64,000 nucleotides of DNA from Mercurialis annua (Eukaryota > Streptophyta > Magnoliopsida > Malpighiales > Euphorbiaceae): assembly GCF_937616625.2 (NCBI RefSeq), contig NC_065571.1, positions 55,103,651-55,167,650 on the forward strand. The letters are read 5' to 3'. Below are positions 22,827 through 34,182 of this stretch, one piece after another. Each line of letters starts with the position of its first letter. The stretch's first letter is position 1. Below the pieces are notes generated by a model. The model did not search any database. It was not told the origin of the DNA and saw only the letters and a program-made list of their open reading frames with translations. Both the position numbers and the translations under genes were made by a program.

Positions 22827-25800
22827 TTATCTTGGTTTTATCTGATACACTCTATTGTACCAGATAGAATGAAGAGTCATGTAAAACAGATCATACTTCA
22901 TCGGAGGATTATGCCACAGAAAATGTCGCTGAACCTTCCTCACTCGAAGCTGCATTTCGAGATATTTCTCTTCCGGTATCGAAAGCAATATTTCTTTTAG
23001 GTTCGGAATATCCTTCTCCGCAAGGATTAATGAAAACGCTCCCCAATCCAAGACATCGAAAAATGGCGGCACAAAATTGTCTGATATAATTACAGGCACA
23101 CATTCGTAAAAGATGGCTTCGACGACCCTCGGACTGTTGACCTCGTAGCCCTTGGGGCAGACACAGTACTTGCTGCTCTTCATGTGTTGAATGTAGTTCA
23201 TTTTGCTAGCAACACCAGGAGGCATAGGACCGAATATTTTGACCGAAGGGTCTTTGTCTTTCCAGTAATTCAGCAAGATCGGTCTCAGATAACCGTGCAT
23301 ACTACCAGCATAGAAGGCAAGAATGTGCCTCTGAGAAGGTGGTTTTCCCCCGAGGTCTCTCAGAGGGTTTCTGGCTGATCGGACGTAGGTTTCGGGAAGC
23401 GATACATCTCTCCCTATTTTGAAGCCCGCAGTTACATCGGCATTGCAGAGGGATTTTATGCAATGTTCCATATGGTGCCTTGTTTCATATGGAGCCTGTA
23501 AAATTTTGAAGCATAATGTGACATACTTAGTAGCTAGCAAAAGAAATAAACAAAAGGGTTATTTGCATTAAAACAAAAAGATAAACAAAAGGGTTATTTT
23601 AGCATTTTAAGCTCCACGTAGGAAAGTTGGTAAATAATGACCCAACCTTTCATTTTCTGATAAATTCAGGCTCATGCCATAATCCAGCATCTTTTCGTTC
23701 ATTATAGAACTGCCAAAAACAGCATTGTTTGGTGACGAAAAATTGCTTTGGGCCAGAAATTGCCCAAAACTGAAAGGTTATGCCATTATTTAACGACTTG
23801 TGCAAATTATCCTAAATAAAAAAGAGAGAATGTAAAAATCATGAATTGTTCCTTACAATTCTTTTAGCATCTGGGAATAAATCCACTTTTAGCATCTTGA
23901 AATCTTTTAGCAGCTAGGGGAGAAGCCAAAAATACTTTAAAACATGCAAAGTTTTTTACATCGATCATAAATTAGTCATTCATTGGCGAAAAGTGGCTTC
24001 ACCATTGAACGTAGCACATGAATGGAAAAGCAAAAATAATGAACAGAGAGAATACCCAATCATGGCAAGCTACAAGAAAATGATCTGCTCCATCAGTTCT
24101 GTTCCAGAAAGGATATTTAGCTGCAATTTTCTCCGAGTATTCCTTCAAATATTGGCGTAGATTTGTCCTATTATGAGAGTTTCGCACATAAAGGGTGTAC
24201 TCCAGCATCCTCGAACTGAATGGCATGTAAAACAAGTGAGCCCTTCGAGGATCTTTTACCGTAAAATGTTTGTCTCCCTGCATCAATTTCATAAACCATC
24301 CCTCTGAGGCATACAATCCTTTCATTATCGGTAGGTGAAAGATGGGTTTCTTGCCATCCTTATAAATATAGACCTTAAGTATCCGCTGCATAAGTTCGTA
24401 ACTCCTGAAAATGAAAAGAGTGGGATTTGAAGAACACATTGTGAGCAGGCTGCATCGGCATTTGACTTCAGTATCAATTTTCCACCTCAACTCGTACATG
24501 TTAATCAATTAACATAGAAATTGACTTTATTATCAAATTACTCAGTAAATCAGTTTACGTTCTAAACCCCTTGCATGTATGCCTGACCCTGAGCGTGAAT
24601 TAGACATTTCTGACTAAATTGATGAAAATGGACATGATTTGATAGTAAAATAAATTTTTGTGCCAGTTGATCAAGTTACAGCAGCTTATTACTGCTTGTC
24701 TAACTTCAAATTTGACGATGATTGGAAAATTGAGAGAGAAGCCTTACATAAGAAAATCTTTCAATTGAACAAAGGACATGCATTGAATTACAATTACCTT
24801 TTAAACTTGGAAACATTTCGAAATAGAGGAGCATAAAGATCTCGATCATTTACTACAACAGGAGCATTTTCAATCTGGGTCCTTGCATCTAGAATCTCAC
24901 GATCACGTGGAGACGACCATCTTGGTCTCTGCAAGCAAAGACAGCATGGATTAGACTTTCTGCACTAAATAAACATAATTTGAAAGATTGATTAGTTACA
25001 CAGTAACTAATACCATTGCACGTGAAGACCGGCGATGTCGCGCTAGTATCTGGTTCATCTCATGTATGGATGTTATTGATTTTGGAGGCATCTCACACTT
25101 CATCTTTTTTTTGCCAGGTTTTGCAGAGTCAGTTTTTGAAGCTGCGGAAGCATTTTTCAAGCGGAATTGTGCAGTTGGTGATTTCAAACTAATATTTGCA
25201 TGCCCTAACACTTTATGAATCAGATTTGTGTCACCATTTAGGATACTGCCACCCAACATGTCATCCTTTGATTTCAAACTTTGATCAAGATGAATGCGAC
25301 TTTCGGTTTCACTAGCCAATTCAATGCTAGAATTACTTTCGATCCCATTGCTCTTTAGGAAATCATTATCCACAACCCCATCCACAACAAGCTCAATAGG
25401 GTTATCCAAATCCTCTTCATCAGACACAAAACCGTCAACGTCTCCCACATTATCCACAACAAGCTCAATAGGATTCTCGACATCTTCATCATCCAACACA
25501 AAATCATTCTCCGCCTCTCCAGTATTTCTCTTCAATCCACTACCATCACCGCTACCACCAGAAACAATATCATCTTTAACAATCAAACTAACATCAGCTG
25601 CAGAACCATTACTCAAACTCGAAGCATCAATAGTGAGAGGATTCCGTACCATTACCGATTTAGCGGAAGTTAGTACAACTCGGGAGCTACTTTTATCATA
25701 AAACGGATCATTACTATTCGGCAATAATGACCTAAGAGCATTTCCATAGGGAAGCAATAGAAACTGAAAGAGTACATGAGTAATAGCCACAGCTCCTACT

Positions 25801-25853
25801 ACCAGAAGCCATCTTCTGGTTTCAATTTGGCATAAGTGAAATCTGAACTCCAT
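22827..25853 (-). CDS. exostosin-like GT47 glycosyltransferase (copy 1)
   Basis: Exons in transcript order are 25853-25014 (840 bp), 24928-24798 (131), 24404-24056 (349) and 23495-22827 (669), all with GT donors and AG acceptors and in phase, encoding 662 residues. It is a Golgi type II membrane protein: a short cytosolic tail with ETRRW, one membrane segment at about residues 15-36, an acidic low-complexity stem to about residue 260, then the exostosin/GT47 domain (YELMQRILKVYIYKDG, ASEGWFMKLM, DPRRAHLFYMPFS, WNRTDGADHFLVACHDW, VCPKGYEVNSPRVVEAIFYE, CVPVIISDNFVPPF). GT47 plant enzymes transfer sugars to wall glycans; donor and acceptor cannot be predicted. It resembles At5g03795/At5g25820-type proteins. 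The stem contains an internal duplication (NPIELVVD at ~127 and ~151). It is a paralogue of the gene at 37177-39681. Confidence 0.94.
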
Positions 25854-26704
25854 GCCTAAACTAAAACCAAGAACTACAAACAGAAGTCACCCAATCATAA
25901 TTGAAAATGACTTAATTGTCCTTCTTGGATACTGCATAATTAAAGAAATTAATAAAATTTGAAATCAGTAAAGTGTAAACTTAACTGCAGATTGAAGTAC
26001 ACATATTTCAACTGCTAAATATGTTGAAAATGAAAGGGTAAAACCTCAATTTTGATAAACGCAATCAAATAAGAGAATTTAGAGCATACCCAACAAGAGA
26101 AAATAAAATAAAAAATAGATTAAAGTTCAGAAATTACCCGCAATAACCTGAGAAAACTTGCAGAAAATGTCAAAAGTTGAGAGCTTTAGCTTACAAAAGT
26201 GAGCAATAACCTCTGGTTTTGCTTTCTCTTCTATTTTCAAATTAACAATTAATTGCTTCTGCCATATAAAGAAGAAAAATTAAGACCTACCATAAGAACA
26301 ATGCTTTAAGAAAAAAAAATTAAGTTTTTTTATTGGCTTTTTCGTTAATTGGTGAGATTAAATTAAACTGTTTTTTTTCTGTCAGTTTCAGTAATGGGGA
26401 CACTCTAACAGTGAATCAGAGTCATCAATGGGACCATCTGCACAATAAATAAAGGATAAATATGAAAATGGTATTACTTATTTTTTTCTAAATCTTTTGT
26501 TTTAGTGTATAAACTTATTTCTTTTAAATTATTCTTTTAATTTGTAAAAGTGTATTAAATCACTGGTTTATTAACAAGACTAACTGAAAAAAACAATTGA
26601 TATGATGGCTTACCATTTTATTTTATTTTTTATATAAAAGTATCATTTAAAATTCACATAATTTAACTGCCAAATATGTGTTGAAAAGGAAAGGGGTATC
26701 ATAA
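25854..26704. other. promoter side of GT47 copy 1
   Basis: A+T-rich sequence upstream of the minus-strand GT47 gene. It may hold an untranslated leader with an intron, but I could not fix its splice sites. No further gene is visible. Confidence 0.4.
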
Positions 26705-27407
26705 TCTATAACAAATATAAAAGTGTATTCGCGGGGGAACACTTCCATTCACGGACAAAAATACCCTTTACATATTTGTGCTTAACAAATAAAAAAATGA
26801 CATTCCTAATCCATAAAGGAAACATATTAAAAATAATTATCGCAGTAGCTACCATTATATATCAAATTCCTAATCCTAAAAGAAATTGTGCAATAACTAT
26901 TATTATGTGTTAAATTCCTAATTCTAATAGAAATTACGCAGATATATCACTATATATAAAAGAATATGACGAGTTTTATTAATATTAAATAATCATATTA
27001 CAATATTTGTGTTAAAACTTTGATATTTTTTATATTTATTAGTTTACAATGAAAAATAATATAAATTTGTTTCAATCATATTATCATTTTTTAATTAAAA
27101 CTTTGATATTTTTTAAATTTATTATTTATTTACAATGAAAAATAATAGAAATTTGCTTCAATCATATTATCATTTTTTTAATAACGACAATATCAAAAAT
27201 TAAATCTATTACTTAATTCTAATTTTTTAACATTTTCAATAAAAGAAATTAAAATTTTGTAAAATAATTAAACAAAACAAATAAAAAAATACAAGTCTAA
27301 TAAAATTTAAATAATAATATATTATTAAAGAAATATACAATTATAATATTAAATAATGGGTCATATAGATATCGTTAACGTGCGTAGCACGTGGCCAAAA
27401 AAACTAG
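26705..27407 (+). mobile_element. non-autonomous Helitron, 703 bp
   Basis: It begins TCTATAACAAATATAAAAGT and ends in CTAG at 27407. A hairpin ACGTGC-GTA-GCACGT (27378-27392) lies 15 bp before the end, and A and T flank the insertion. It is the same family as 21902-22438. A second 5'-end-like sequence (TCACTATATATAAAAG) occurs inside at 26947, suggesting a composite or nested copy. A ~75-bp segment around AAACTTTGATATTTTTTA and TTTACAATGAAAAATAATA is tandemly duplicated at about 27013-27180. Confidence 0.8.
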
Positions 27408-27590
27408 TATGCTTAAAACACTTATTTGATATTTTAATAAAAGTTAAAATATTTTATAAATAATAAACTAAGAAAAAAGTAGATAAAGAAAAAATCTGAC
27501 TAGTAATGCAATTTTTTCATTAATAAATAAGAGTTAATTACTTTTAATCCCCTAAGATTTTATGTTTTATTTTATTTTATTAAATTTGAA

Positions 27591-27876
27591 TAATGCAGTT
27601 CCTAGTCCATCTTGCTTCTATTGCAAGTTTCAGCTTCAAGATTTCAACTTCAGCTTCTGATTCAAGCTTCTAGCTCCAGCTGTTTCCAGCTGTCTTGCCA
27701 GCTCAGCAAGCATGCATCTTGCATGACTGAGAGTGTGTGCATTGTGAGAGTTAGTTAGAGGTTATTTTGGTCATTATTTCTTTTAGCAAATCAGTGTGTA
27801 TATAAACTGATTTGCAGTTGTAATTTCTCAACTTTTGATCATTAATAAAATTTCTGGTTTTCTCTCAAATTTGTTA
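27591..27876 (+). repeat. 5' LTR of the copia element
   Basis: The LTR starts TAATGCAGTTCC and ends AATTTGTTA, so the termini are TA...TA with a TAA/TTA inverted repeat, not the canonical TG...CA. A promoter-like TATATAAAC lies at about 27800 and a polyadenylation-like AATAAAA at about 27845. The U3 part is rich in AGCT-containing repeats (CAGCTTC, CCAGCTG). Confidence 0.93.
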
Positions 27877-27888
27877 TGGTATCAGAGC
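27877..27888 (+). promoter_or_regulatory. primer binding site (initiator tRNA-Met)
   Basis: TGGTATCAGAGC directly follows the 5' LTR. This is the standard plant copia site complementary to the 3' end of initiator tRNA-Met, where minus-strand DNA synthesis starts. Confidence 0.92.
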
Positions 27889-28020
27889 CTAAAAGCTCCA
27901 TTTCTCTTTCGTTTTTGCTTGATTTGCTGCTTTAAAGGCAGTTATTCATCTTCTTCGTTTGTTTGTTGTTCTTCGTTTGTTTTCTTCTTGAGCAAATAAG
28001 CTTCTGGTTCAGTATCAGCA

Positions 28021-29685
28021 ATGGCGAACAATTTCAATCAATCTGTGAGACCTGAGGATTCGATTTCAAGTCCTTATTTTGTTCATCCAGGTGAGAATCC
28101 ATCACTTGTTCTAGTTCCTACTTTGTTGAATGAAAACAACTATCACTCTTGGTATAAATCCATGCGTATGTCATTAATTTCTAAGAACAAATATAAATTT
28201 GTTGATGGATCAATTGTTACTCCACACCGTGATGATGATATTTTTCCAGTTTGGGAGAGGTGTAACAATCTTGTAGTTTCCTGGATTAATAGATCAGTAA
28301 CACAGACTATAGCAGATAGTGTTTCTAGTATTGATAGTGCATTGGAGATTTGGATTGATTTGAGGGATCGTTTTTCACAAGGAGATGCTTATAGAATAGA
28401 TGATCTTCAAGAAGAGATTTACACTTACAAGCAAAATGCACTTGGAGTGACAGAATATTTCACACATTTGAAAACACTTTGGGATGAGTTGAAGAATCTC
28501 AGAGGTCTACCAATTTGTACCTGTGAACCTAAGTGTTCTTGTGGTCTTGTAGAAACTGTTAAGCAAACATTATCAAATGACTATGTGATTAGATTTGTCA
28601 AAGGTTTAAATGATGCATTTGGAACAGTTAAGACTCAGATCTTAATGATGGAACCTCTTCCAAAGATAAACAAGGCATTTTCTATGGTGATTCAGTTTGA
28701 AAGACAATTGACTGGTTCTAATAGCAAACCAGTTGTTGATTCTAATGTGTTCATGGCAAGAGGATCCTATGAAGGAAATAATGATGATTCAGGATATGAA
28801 TCTAATGTTTGCTATGCTAGAGGAAGAGGCATGAATAATTACAGACCTGGAAGTTTCAGAGGAAGAGGGGGTTCTGGTTTTGGTCATTTTCAAATGCCTA
28901 GTCAGAATTATGCCAACATGCCTAATCAAGCTGGTAAACAGAAATTATGCTCTCATTGTGGACTCACTAACCACACTGTTGACTATTGCTATAGGAAACA
29001 TGGTTTTCCTCCTGGATACCAGTCTAAATACAAAGGAGAAAGTAGCTATGCTAATCAAGTTCAGGTTGCAGAACATGAATATCAGAATGCTCAAGAGGAA
29101 CAAGTTGATGTTTTTACAGGACACAACAGGACTAACTACTCTCCACAGGCAGAAATGAATGCAGGACAGATTTTTCCATTTACTCCTGAACAATATCAAA
29201 AAATCATGACACTTATACAGCCATGTAAGATGCCAGAAGCAGAAAGCACATCCCATGTCAACTCACTGTCTGCAACCTTCAATCCTGTTAATGAGGAGCA
29301 AGGTATAATTCATGCTTGTTTTTTCTCTTCTAAAGCATATAGAGACACATGGATTTTGGACACTGGGGCTACAGATCATATAATCTGTAATATTAAGTTT
29401 TTCAAAACTTACAAAGCAGTACAGAATGTTCATGTTAAACTACCCACAGGTCAACTTATAGCAGTATCTCACATGGGTACAGTTCAGTTAAACTCAAGCT
29501 TATTATTGAGCAATGTTCTATATGTGCCAATGTTCAATTTCAACTTGATTTCTGCCAGCAAGTTGACAGATGACAAGAAGTTATTCTTAATCTTGTATCA
29601 TGATCATTGCTTTATTCAGGATATGGATACATGGAGGAGGATTGGCTCAGCTGAAAAGAGAGAGGGATTGTATCAACTTGTTTAA
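28021..29685 (+). CDS. copia gag and protease part of the polyprotein
   Basis: This is the 554-residue first half of the polyprotein. The capsid-like Gag domain covers about residues 30-230 (NNYHSWYKSMRMSLISKNK near its start). A glycine/arginine-rich stretch follows, then a CCHC zinc knuckle with C310, C313, H318 and C323. The aspartic protease motif WILDTGATDHI has its catalytic Asp at 447. The frame ends with TAA at 29683-29685, but the same frame continues without shift into the integrase region, so this stop interrupts the polyprotein and is not its natural end. The ATG at 28021 lies 132 bp after the primer binding site, a normal leader length. Confidence 0.93.
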   Translation: MANNFNQSVRPEDSISSPYFVHPGENPSLVLVPTLLNENNYHSWYKSMRMSLISKNKYKFVDGSIVTPHRDDDIFPVWERCNNLVVSWINRSVTQTIADSVSSIDSALEIWIDLRDRFSQGDAYRIDDLQEEIYTYKQNALGVTEYFTHLKTLWDELKNLRGLPICTCEPKCSCGLVETVKQTLSNDYVIRFVKGLNDAFGTVKTQILMMEPLPKINKAFSMVIQFERQLTGSNSKPVVDSNVFMARGSYEGNNDDSGYESNVCYARGRGMNNYRPGSFRGRGGSGFGHFQMPSQNYANMPNQAGKQKLCSHCGLTNHTVDYCYRKHGFPPGYQSKYKGESSYANQVQVAEHEYQNAQEEQVDVFTGHNRTNYSPQAEMNAGQIFPFTPEQYQKIMTLIQPCKMPEAESTSHVNSLSATFNPVNEEQGIIHACFFSSKAYRDTWILDTGATDHIICNIKFFKTYKAVQNVHVKLPTGQLIAVSHMGTVQLNSSLLLSNVLYVPMFNFNLISASKLTDDKKLFLILYHDHCFIQDMDTWRRIGSAEKREGLYQLV

Positions 29686-32490
29686 ACTGGAACTTCAATT
29701 AGTTCAGTTCATTCTGTTTCTAAAAAGACTGATGGAATAGACATTTGGCATTACAGGCTAGGTCACTTGTCTCACAACAGAATAAAAGTCTTACAAAAGC
29801 TAGATCCTTCAATAACTACTTCTGTGAATAATATTTGTGATGTCTGCCATTATGCAAAACAAAAGAAGCTGCCATTTCCTGTTAGCACTTCTGTCACAAA
29901 GAATACTTTTGATTTGTTGCATGTTGATATATGGGGACCACTGGCTAAACCTTCTTTGAATGGTTATAGGTATTTTTTAACCATGGTGGATGATCACAGT
30001 AGATATACCTGGGTTTTCCTGTTAAGACACAAATCTGAGGCAAGAGTGCATTTGCAAAACTTTGTTCAATTGGTTGCCAATCAATTTAACAAAGTTATAA
30101 AAATAATTAGATCAGATAATGGTGGTGAGTTTGATTGCACATCTTTCTATCAACAACATGGTATAATTCATCAAACCAGTTGTGTTTACACACCAGAACA
30201 AAATAGCACAGTGGAAAGGAAGCAGCAACATATTTTGAACATTGCTAGAGCAATCAGGTTTCAATCTAATCTTCCTCTGCATTTTTGGTCTTATTGCATA
30301 TTGCATGCTGTTCATTTAATAAACAGGACACCTTCACCTGTTATCTCTGAATGCACTCCTTATGAGCTTTTATACAATAAGCCTCCTGCAGTTACACATC
30401 TCAAGATTTTTGGGTGTTTATGTTTTGCTGCTACAATTGGTCCACATAGAACTAAGTTTGATAAAAGAGCTCTTAAATGCATATTCTTAGGGTATCCATC
30501 ATCTACCAAAGGCTACATCTTATACTGCATGGAGTCAAAACAGATTATAGTTTCTAGAAATGTTATATTCTATGAAACTAATTTTCCATACTCCAAAACT
30601 ATCCAAGATTTCAATCCAGCAACTCAACCTGATTCTTCACTGGAATCAGATTGGTTGTTACCTTTTCAAACATCACAAAACCTTCCTGTCTCACCCATAA
30701 ATTCACCTCTTTCCTCACCTTCTGTTCCTTCTATCACACCTCCAGTTCACAGTCCCCTGTATAATCAAAATTTTCCACCATTGAGAAGAACAACACGTAT
30801 CTCTCATTTACCATCTCATTTACAGAATTACAAATGTTCATTACCACCTTCTCTCACCAAAAACACCACCTCTCCTCATGTACTTTCCACAGTAATGAGT
30901 TATGACAGATTATCATCTGCTCATAAGGCCTTTATTCTAAATGTTGATACTTTGGTAGAACCTAAGACATATAATGCTGCAATCAAACAAGAATGTTGGA
31001 AGGCAGCAATGCAGGCTGAACTTGATGCTCTTGAGAGCAATAAAACTTGGGTACTAACAGATTTACCTGCTGGAAAAAGGCCCATTGGTTGCAAATGGGT
31101 TTACAAAATCAAGTACACTGCCTCTGGTCAGGTTGAGAGGTGCAAAGCCAGGCTTGTAGCCAAAGGCTATACTCAACAAGAAGGTTTGGATTATATGGAA
31201 ACCTTCTCTCCTGTTGCCAAAATGAGTACAATCAGGACTTTACTTGCTCTTTCTGCAGTTAACAAATGGCATCTTCATCAACTAGATATCAATAATGCTT
31301 TCTTGCATGGTGATTTAGTTGAAGAAGTCTATATGACTGTTCCACCAGGGTTTATGTCTAATACTGGACAAGTTTGCAAGCTTCAGAAGTCTTTATATGG
31401 TTTAAAACAGGCTAGTAGACAGTGGAATGCCAAGTTGATAGGTGCTTTACATTCTATTGGATTCAAATCTGCAGATTCTGATCCAAGTCTTTTGATAAAG
31501 AAGTCTGGTTCTAGCTTCATTGCTTTGCTTATATATGTGGATGATGTGATCTTGGCCAGCAACTCTCTTACAGACATTGCTGATATCAAATCCTACTTAC
31601 ATAAAGAGTTTAGCATCAAAGATTTGGGCATCCTAAAGTATTTTCTAGGCCTGGAAGTTGCCAGAAATTCTTCAGGAATACATTTAACTCAAAGGAAGTA
31701 CACAGTTGATCTTCTTACAGAATCTGGTTTTATTGATTCTAAACCAGTTCCAACCCCAATGCTGACTTCTCATAAACTAATCAAGGATGCTGATACTCAA
31801 CTTCAAGACAATTCTGAGTACAGAAAGCTCATAGGCAAGCTCTTGTACTTATGCAATACTAGACCAGACATCTCTTACTCTGTGCAACAACTCTCTCAGT
31901 TTCTGGACTGTCCTACAGAAACACACTTAATTGCTGCTCATAGAGTTCTCAGATATCTTAAAGGTGCTCCTGGCAAGGGCATTTTCTTTTCAGCTTCTTC
32001 TGATCTGAAATTAGCAGCTTTCACAGATGCAGATTGGGGTACTTGTCCAGACACTAGGAGATCGATTTCAGGATTTTGTGTTTTTCTTGGCAAGTCATTG
32101 ATCTCCTGGAAATCCAAAAAGCAAACCACAGTCTCCAGATCCAGCTCTGAAGCAGAATACAGGGCCCTTGCTGCTCTAACTTGTGAGCTACAATGGCTTG
32201 CATATCTTTTTCATGATTTACAGCAGAATATTGTGTTACATGCTTCAGTATACTGTGACAGTCAATCAGCTATTCAGTTAGCTCACAATCCAGTTTTTCA
32301 TGAGAGGTCTAAACATATTGAGATTGACTGTCATGTGGTTAGAGAAAAGTTGAACTCTGGTTTGATTCATTTGTTACCAGTCACTACTGCTAATCAACTA
32401 GCAGACTGTTTTACCAAGGCTTTAGCTCCACAAGCTTTTCTCCTAGCTATTTCCAAGCTGAGCATTCTGGATATATATGCTCCAGCTTGA
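29686..32490 (+). pseudogene. copia integrase, reverse transcriptase and RNase H part, downstream of an in-frame stop
   Basis: Directly after the TAA the same frame continues open for 934 codons to the stop at 32488-32490. In order: the GAG-pre-integrase/zinc-binding H-H-C-C region (HYRLGHLS...CDVCHYAK); the integrase core with HVDIWGP, RSDNGGEF and the STVERK glutamate; copia-type reverse transcriptase (KARLVAKGYTQQEG, LDINNAFLHGDL, SLYGLKQA, IYVDDVIL); and RNase H (TDADWG, SSSEAEYRA, CDSQSA). All catalytic residues I can recognise are present. The first internal ATG is at 29767, but translation there would omit the zinc-binding start. Product formation would need stop read-through, or proteins supplied by another copy. 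Confidence 0.9.
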
Positions 32491-32496
32491 GGGGGG
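32489..32496 (+). promoter_or_regulatory. polypurine tract
   Basis: GAGGGGGG directly precedes the 3' LTR and overlaps the end of the pol stop codon. This is the plus-strand primer site expected for LTR elements. Confidence 0.88.
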
Positions 32497-32782
32497 TAAT
32501 GCAGTTCCTAGTCCATCTTGCTTCTATTGCAAGTTTCAGCTTCAAGATTTCAACTTCAGCTTCTGATTCAAGCTTCTAGCTCCAGCTGTTTCCAGCTGTC
32601 TTGCCAGCTCAGCAAGCATGCATCTTGCATGACTGAGAGTGTGTGCATTGTGAGAGTTAGTTAGAGGTTATTTTGGTCATTATTTCTTTTAGCAAATCAG
32701 TGTGTATATAAACTGATTTGCAGTTGTAATTTCTCAACTTTTGATCATTAATAAAATTTCTGGTTTTCTCTCAAATTTGTTA
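32497..32782 (+). repeat. 3' LTR of the copia element
   Basis: It is identical in length (286 bp) and, as far as I can read, in sequence to the 5' LTR, and is followed by the target duplication TTGAA. Confidence 0.93.
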
Positions 32783-32787
32783 TTGAA

Positions 32788-33223
32788 GAATTAAATATGT
32801 TAAAAAATAGGAATGGTGATAAAGTTTGTAATATTGCAAAATAAAAGGACCGATTAATATAATATATCAAACTTCAATGGGTATTATCATATATTATTTT
32901 TCTTAACTAACAATTGACTAACGGAAAATCTAACAGAAGGTTGTTTTAGTATAATGTTACAAAACTGAGAGTTGTTTTAGTATAAATTTTAAATGTCAGG
33001 GTCTAACTAATATAATATGTCAAACGTCGGGGTTGAAAATAATTACCTCAATAAATAATGTACCCGTTTTAACCGCATTCACATGCATATTTAATGGACT
33101 TGACTTCCCTATATGTATTTACTTTTTTACAACACTACCCTCATCAGCTACATTGCTGTCGAATAGGCTCGATTCAATTTGACATATAGCTGAGCAGCAA
33201 AATTACTACACTAATATTCATAA
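32788..33223. other. intergenic DNA between copia element and candidate Helitron
   Basis: No gene is visible. The inverted-looking phrases GTCTAACTAATATAATATGTCAAACG and CGATTAATATAATATATCAAAC hint at an old element partly split by the copia insertion. Confidence 0.35.
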
Positions 33224-33813
33224 CTAGTCGTATACCCGCACAGTTGTGCGAGATCAATATAATATTATGTTATTTTAATCTTTTTGTCATAATAATTTTT
33301 TATAACAAATTAATTTTTAAATTATAAAATATTATTTTAGGGATAGTTTTAAATTTTCGCATGATGAATAATATTGATTATTTTTATATATTTAAATAAA
33401 AATTTATTAGGTAAATCAGATATGAAGCAAATAAAATTTTCATGATCAATAAAATAAATAAAAACAGATCAGAGTTTAATTTTCAGATGTTTTATTTTTT
33501 TTCATTGTGTTTAAATTAATTCTACTAATTGATCATTTTAAAATATTGAATATTGACAATATGTTTTTTGTAATTCAAAATCTATATATTTATTATGTTG
33601 GAATTTTGAATTTTATCTTTCCAATGTCTTTTTTGTTTACTCACAAATTTACTTTAAAATATTAACATTATATTTGTTTACATTTTACACTTTTATACAT
33701 GGATGCATGAATTTCTAAATTTTCTAAATGACTTTTTAATTTATTATTATAAAAGTTATTGTTTGTTAACTTTAATTTATGTAAACTATTTATTAGCGTT
33801 ATTTTTTATTTTT

Positions 33814-34182
33814 GGCCTAATCATTCAAAACCCATACCTTTAGCCTCTTTTGCAATTATACCCTGACATATGAATTTTTTCAATTTTACTCTAATTTGTC
33901 TTTTTGTGTTTTAATTGTACCCCAAAACATTAAACTGACCTCTCTTCACTTAGAAAAAAGTTTAAAATAATTTTTCATTTTTAGCCTATATTTCAGTTAG
34001 ACCTTAATATTATTAATAATATAAAAAAATAAAAGACTATTTTAAACTTTTTTTCTAAGTGCAAAGAGGTCAATTTAATATTTAGGGTACAATTGAAACA
34101 TAAAAACCTAAAGAAAAATTCCTACGCCAGAGTATAATTGTAAAAGGGGCTAAAGATGAGGGAGTTTTTGGGTGATCAAGCC
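33814..34182. mobile_element. Mutator-type MITE related to the 8355-9473 element
   Basis: The ends are GGCCTAATCATTCAAAACCC and ...GAGTTTTTGGGTGATCAAGCC, flanked by the duplication TTATTTTT (33806-33813 and 34183-34190). Its left arm and subterminal region align with those of the 8355-9473 element (a TTTCAATAGCACCCTAAA-like phrase, TTAATTGTACCCCAAAAC, followed in both by AAGTTCAAAAT/AAGTTTAAAAT). It lacks the GC-rich palindrome core. Confidence 0.8.

Larger units (their letters stand above)
27591..32782 (+). mobile_element. full-length, young Ty1/copia LTR retrotransposon
   Basis: The element is 5192 bp, flanked by the 5-bp duplication TTGAA (27586-27590 and 32783-32787). Two 286-bp LTRs (27591-27876 and 32497-32782) read as identical. 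A primer binding site for initiator tRNA-Met and a purine tract adjoin them. The internal order is gag, protease, integrase, reverse transcriptase, RNase H, which is the Ty1/copia order. The coding region is one reading frame interrupted by a single stop at 29683. Identical LTRs and an intact duplication indicate a very recent insertion. It resembles AtRE1-type elements; lineage (Ale, Ivana or other) is unassigned. It sits between the two GT47 paralogues in the same intergenic block as two Helitrons. Confidence 0.97.

Noticed and set aside
28945..29256. Open frames antisense to the copia coding region, and similar antisense frames under CAF1, NINJA, GT47 and ATL genes
   Set aside because: They are shadows of the sense reading frame without domains of their own.
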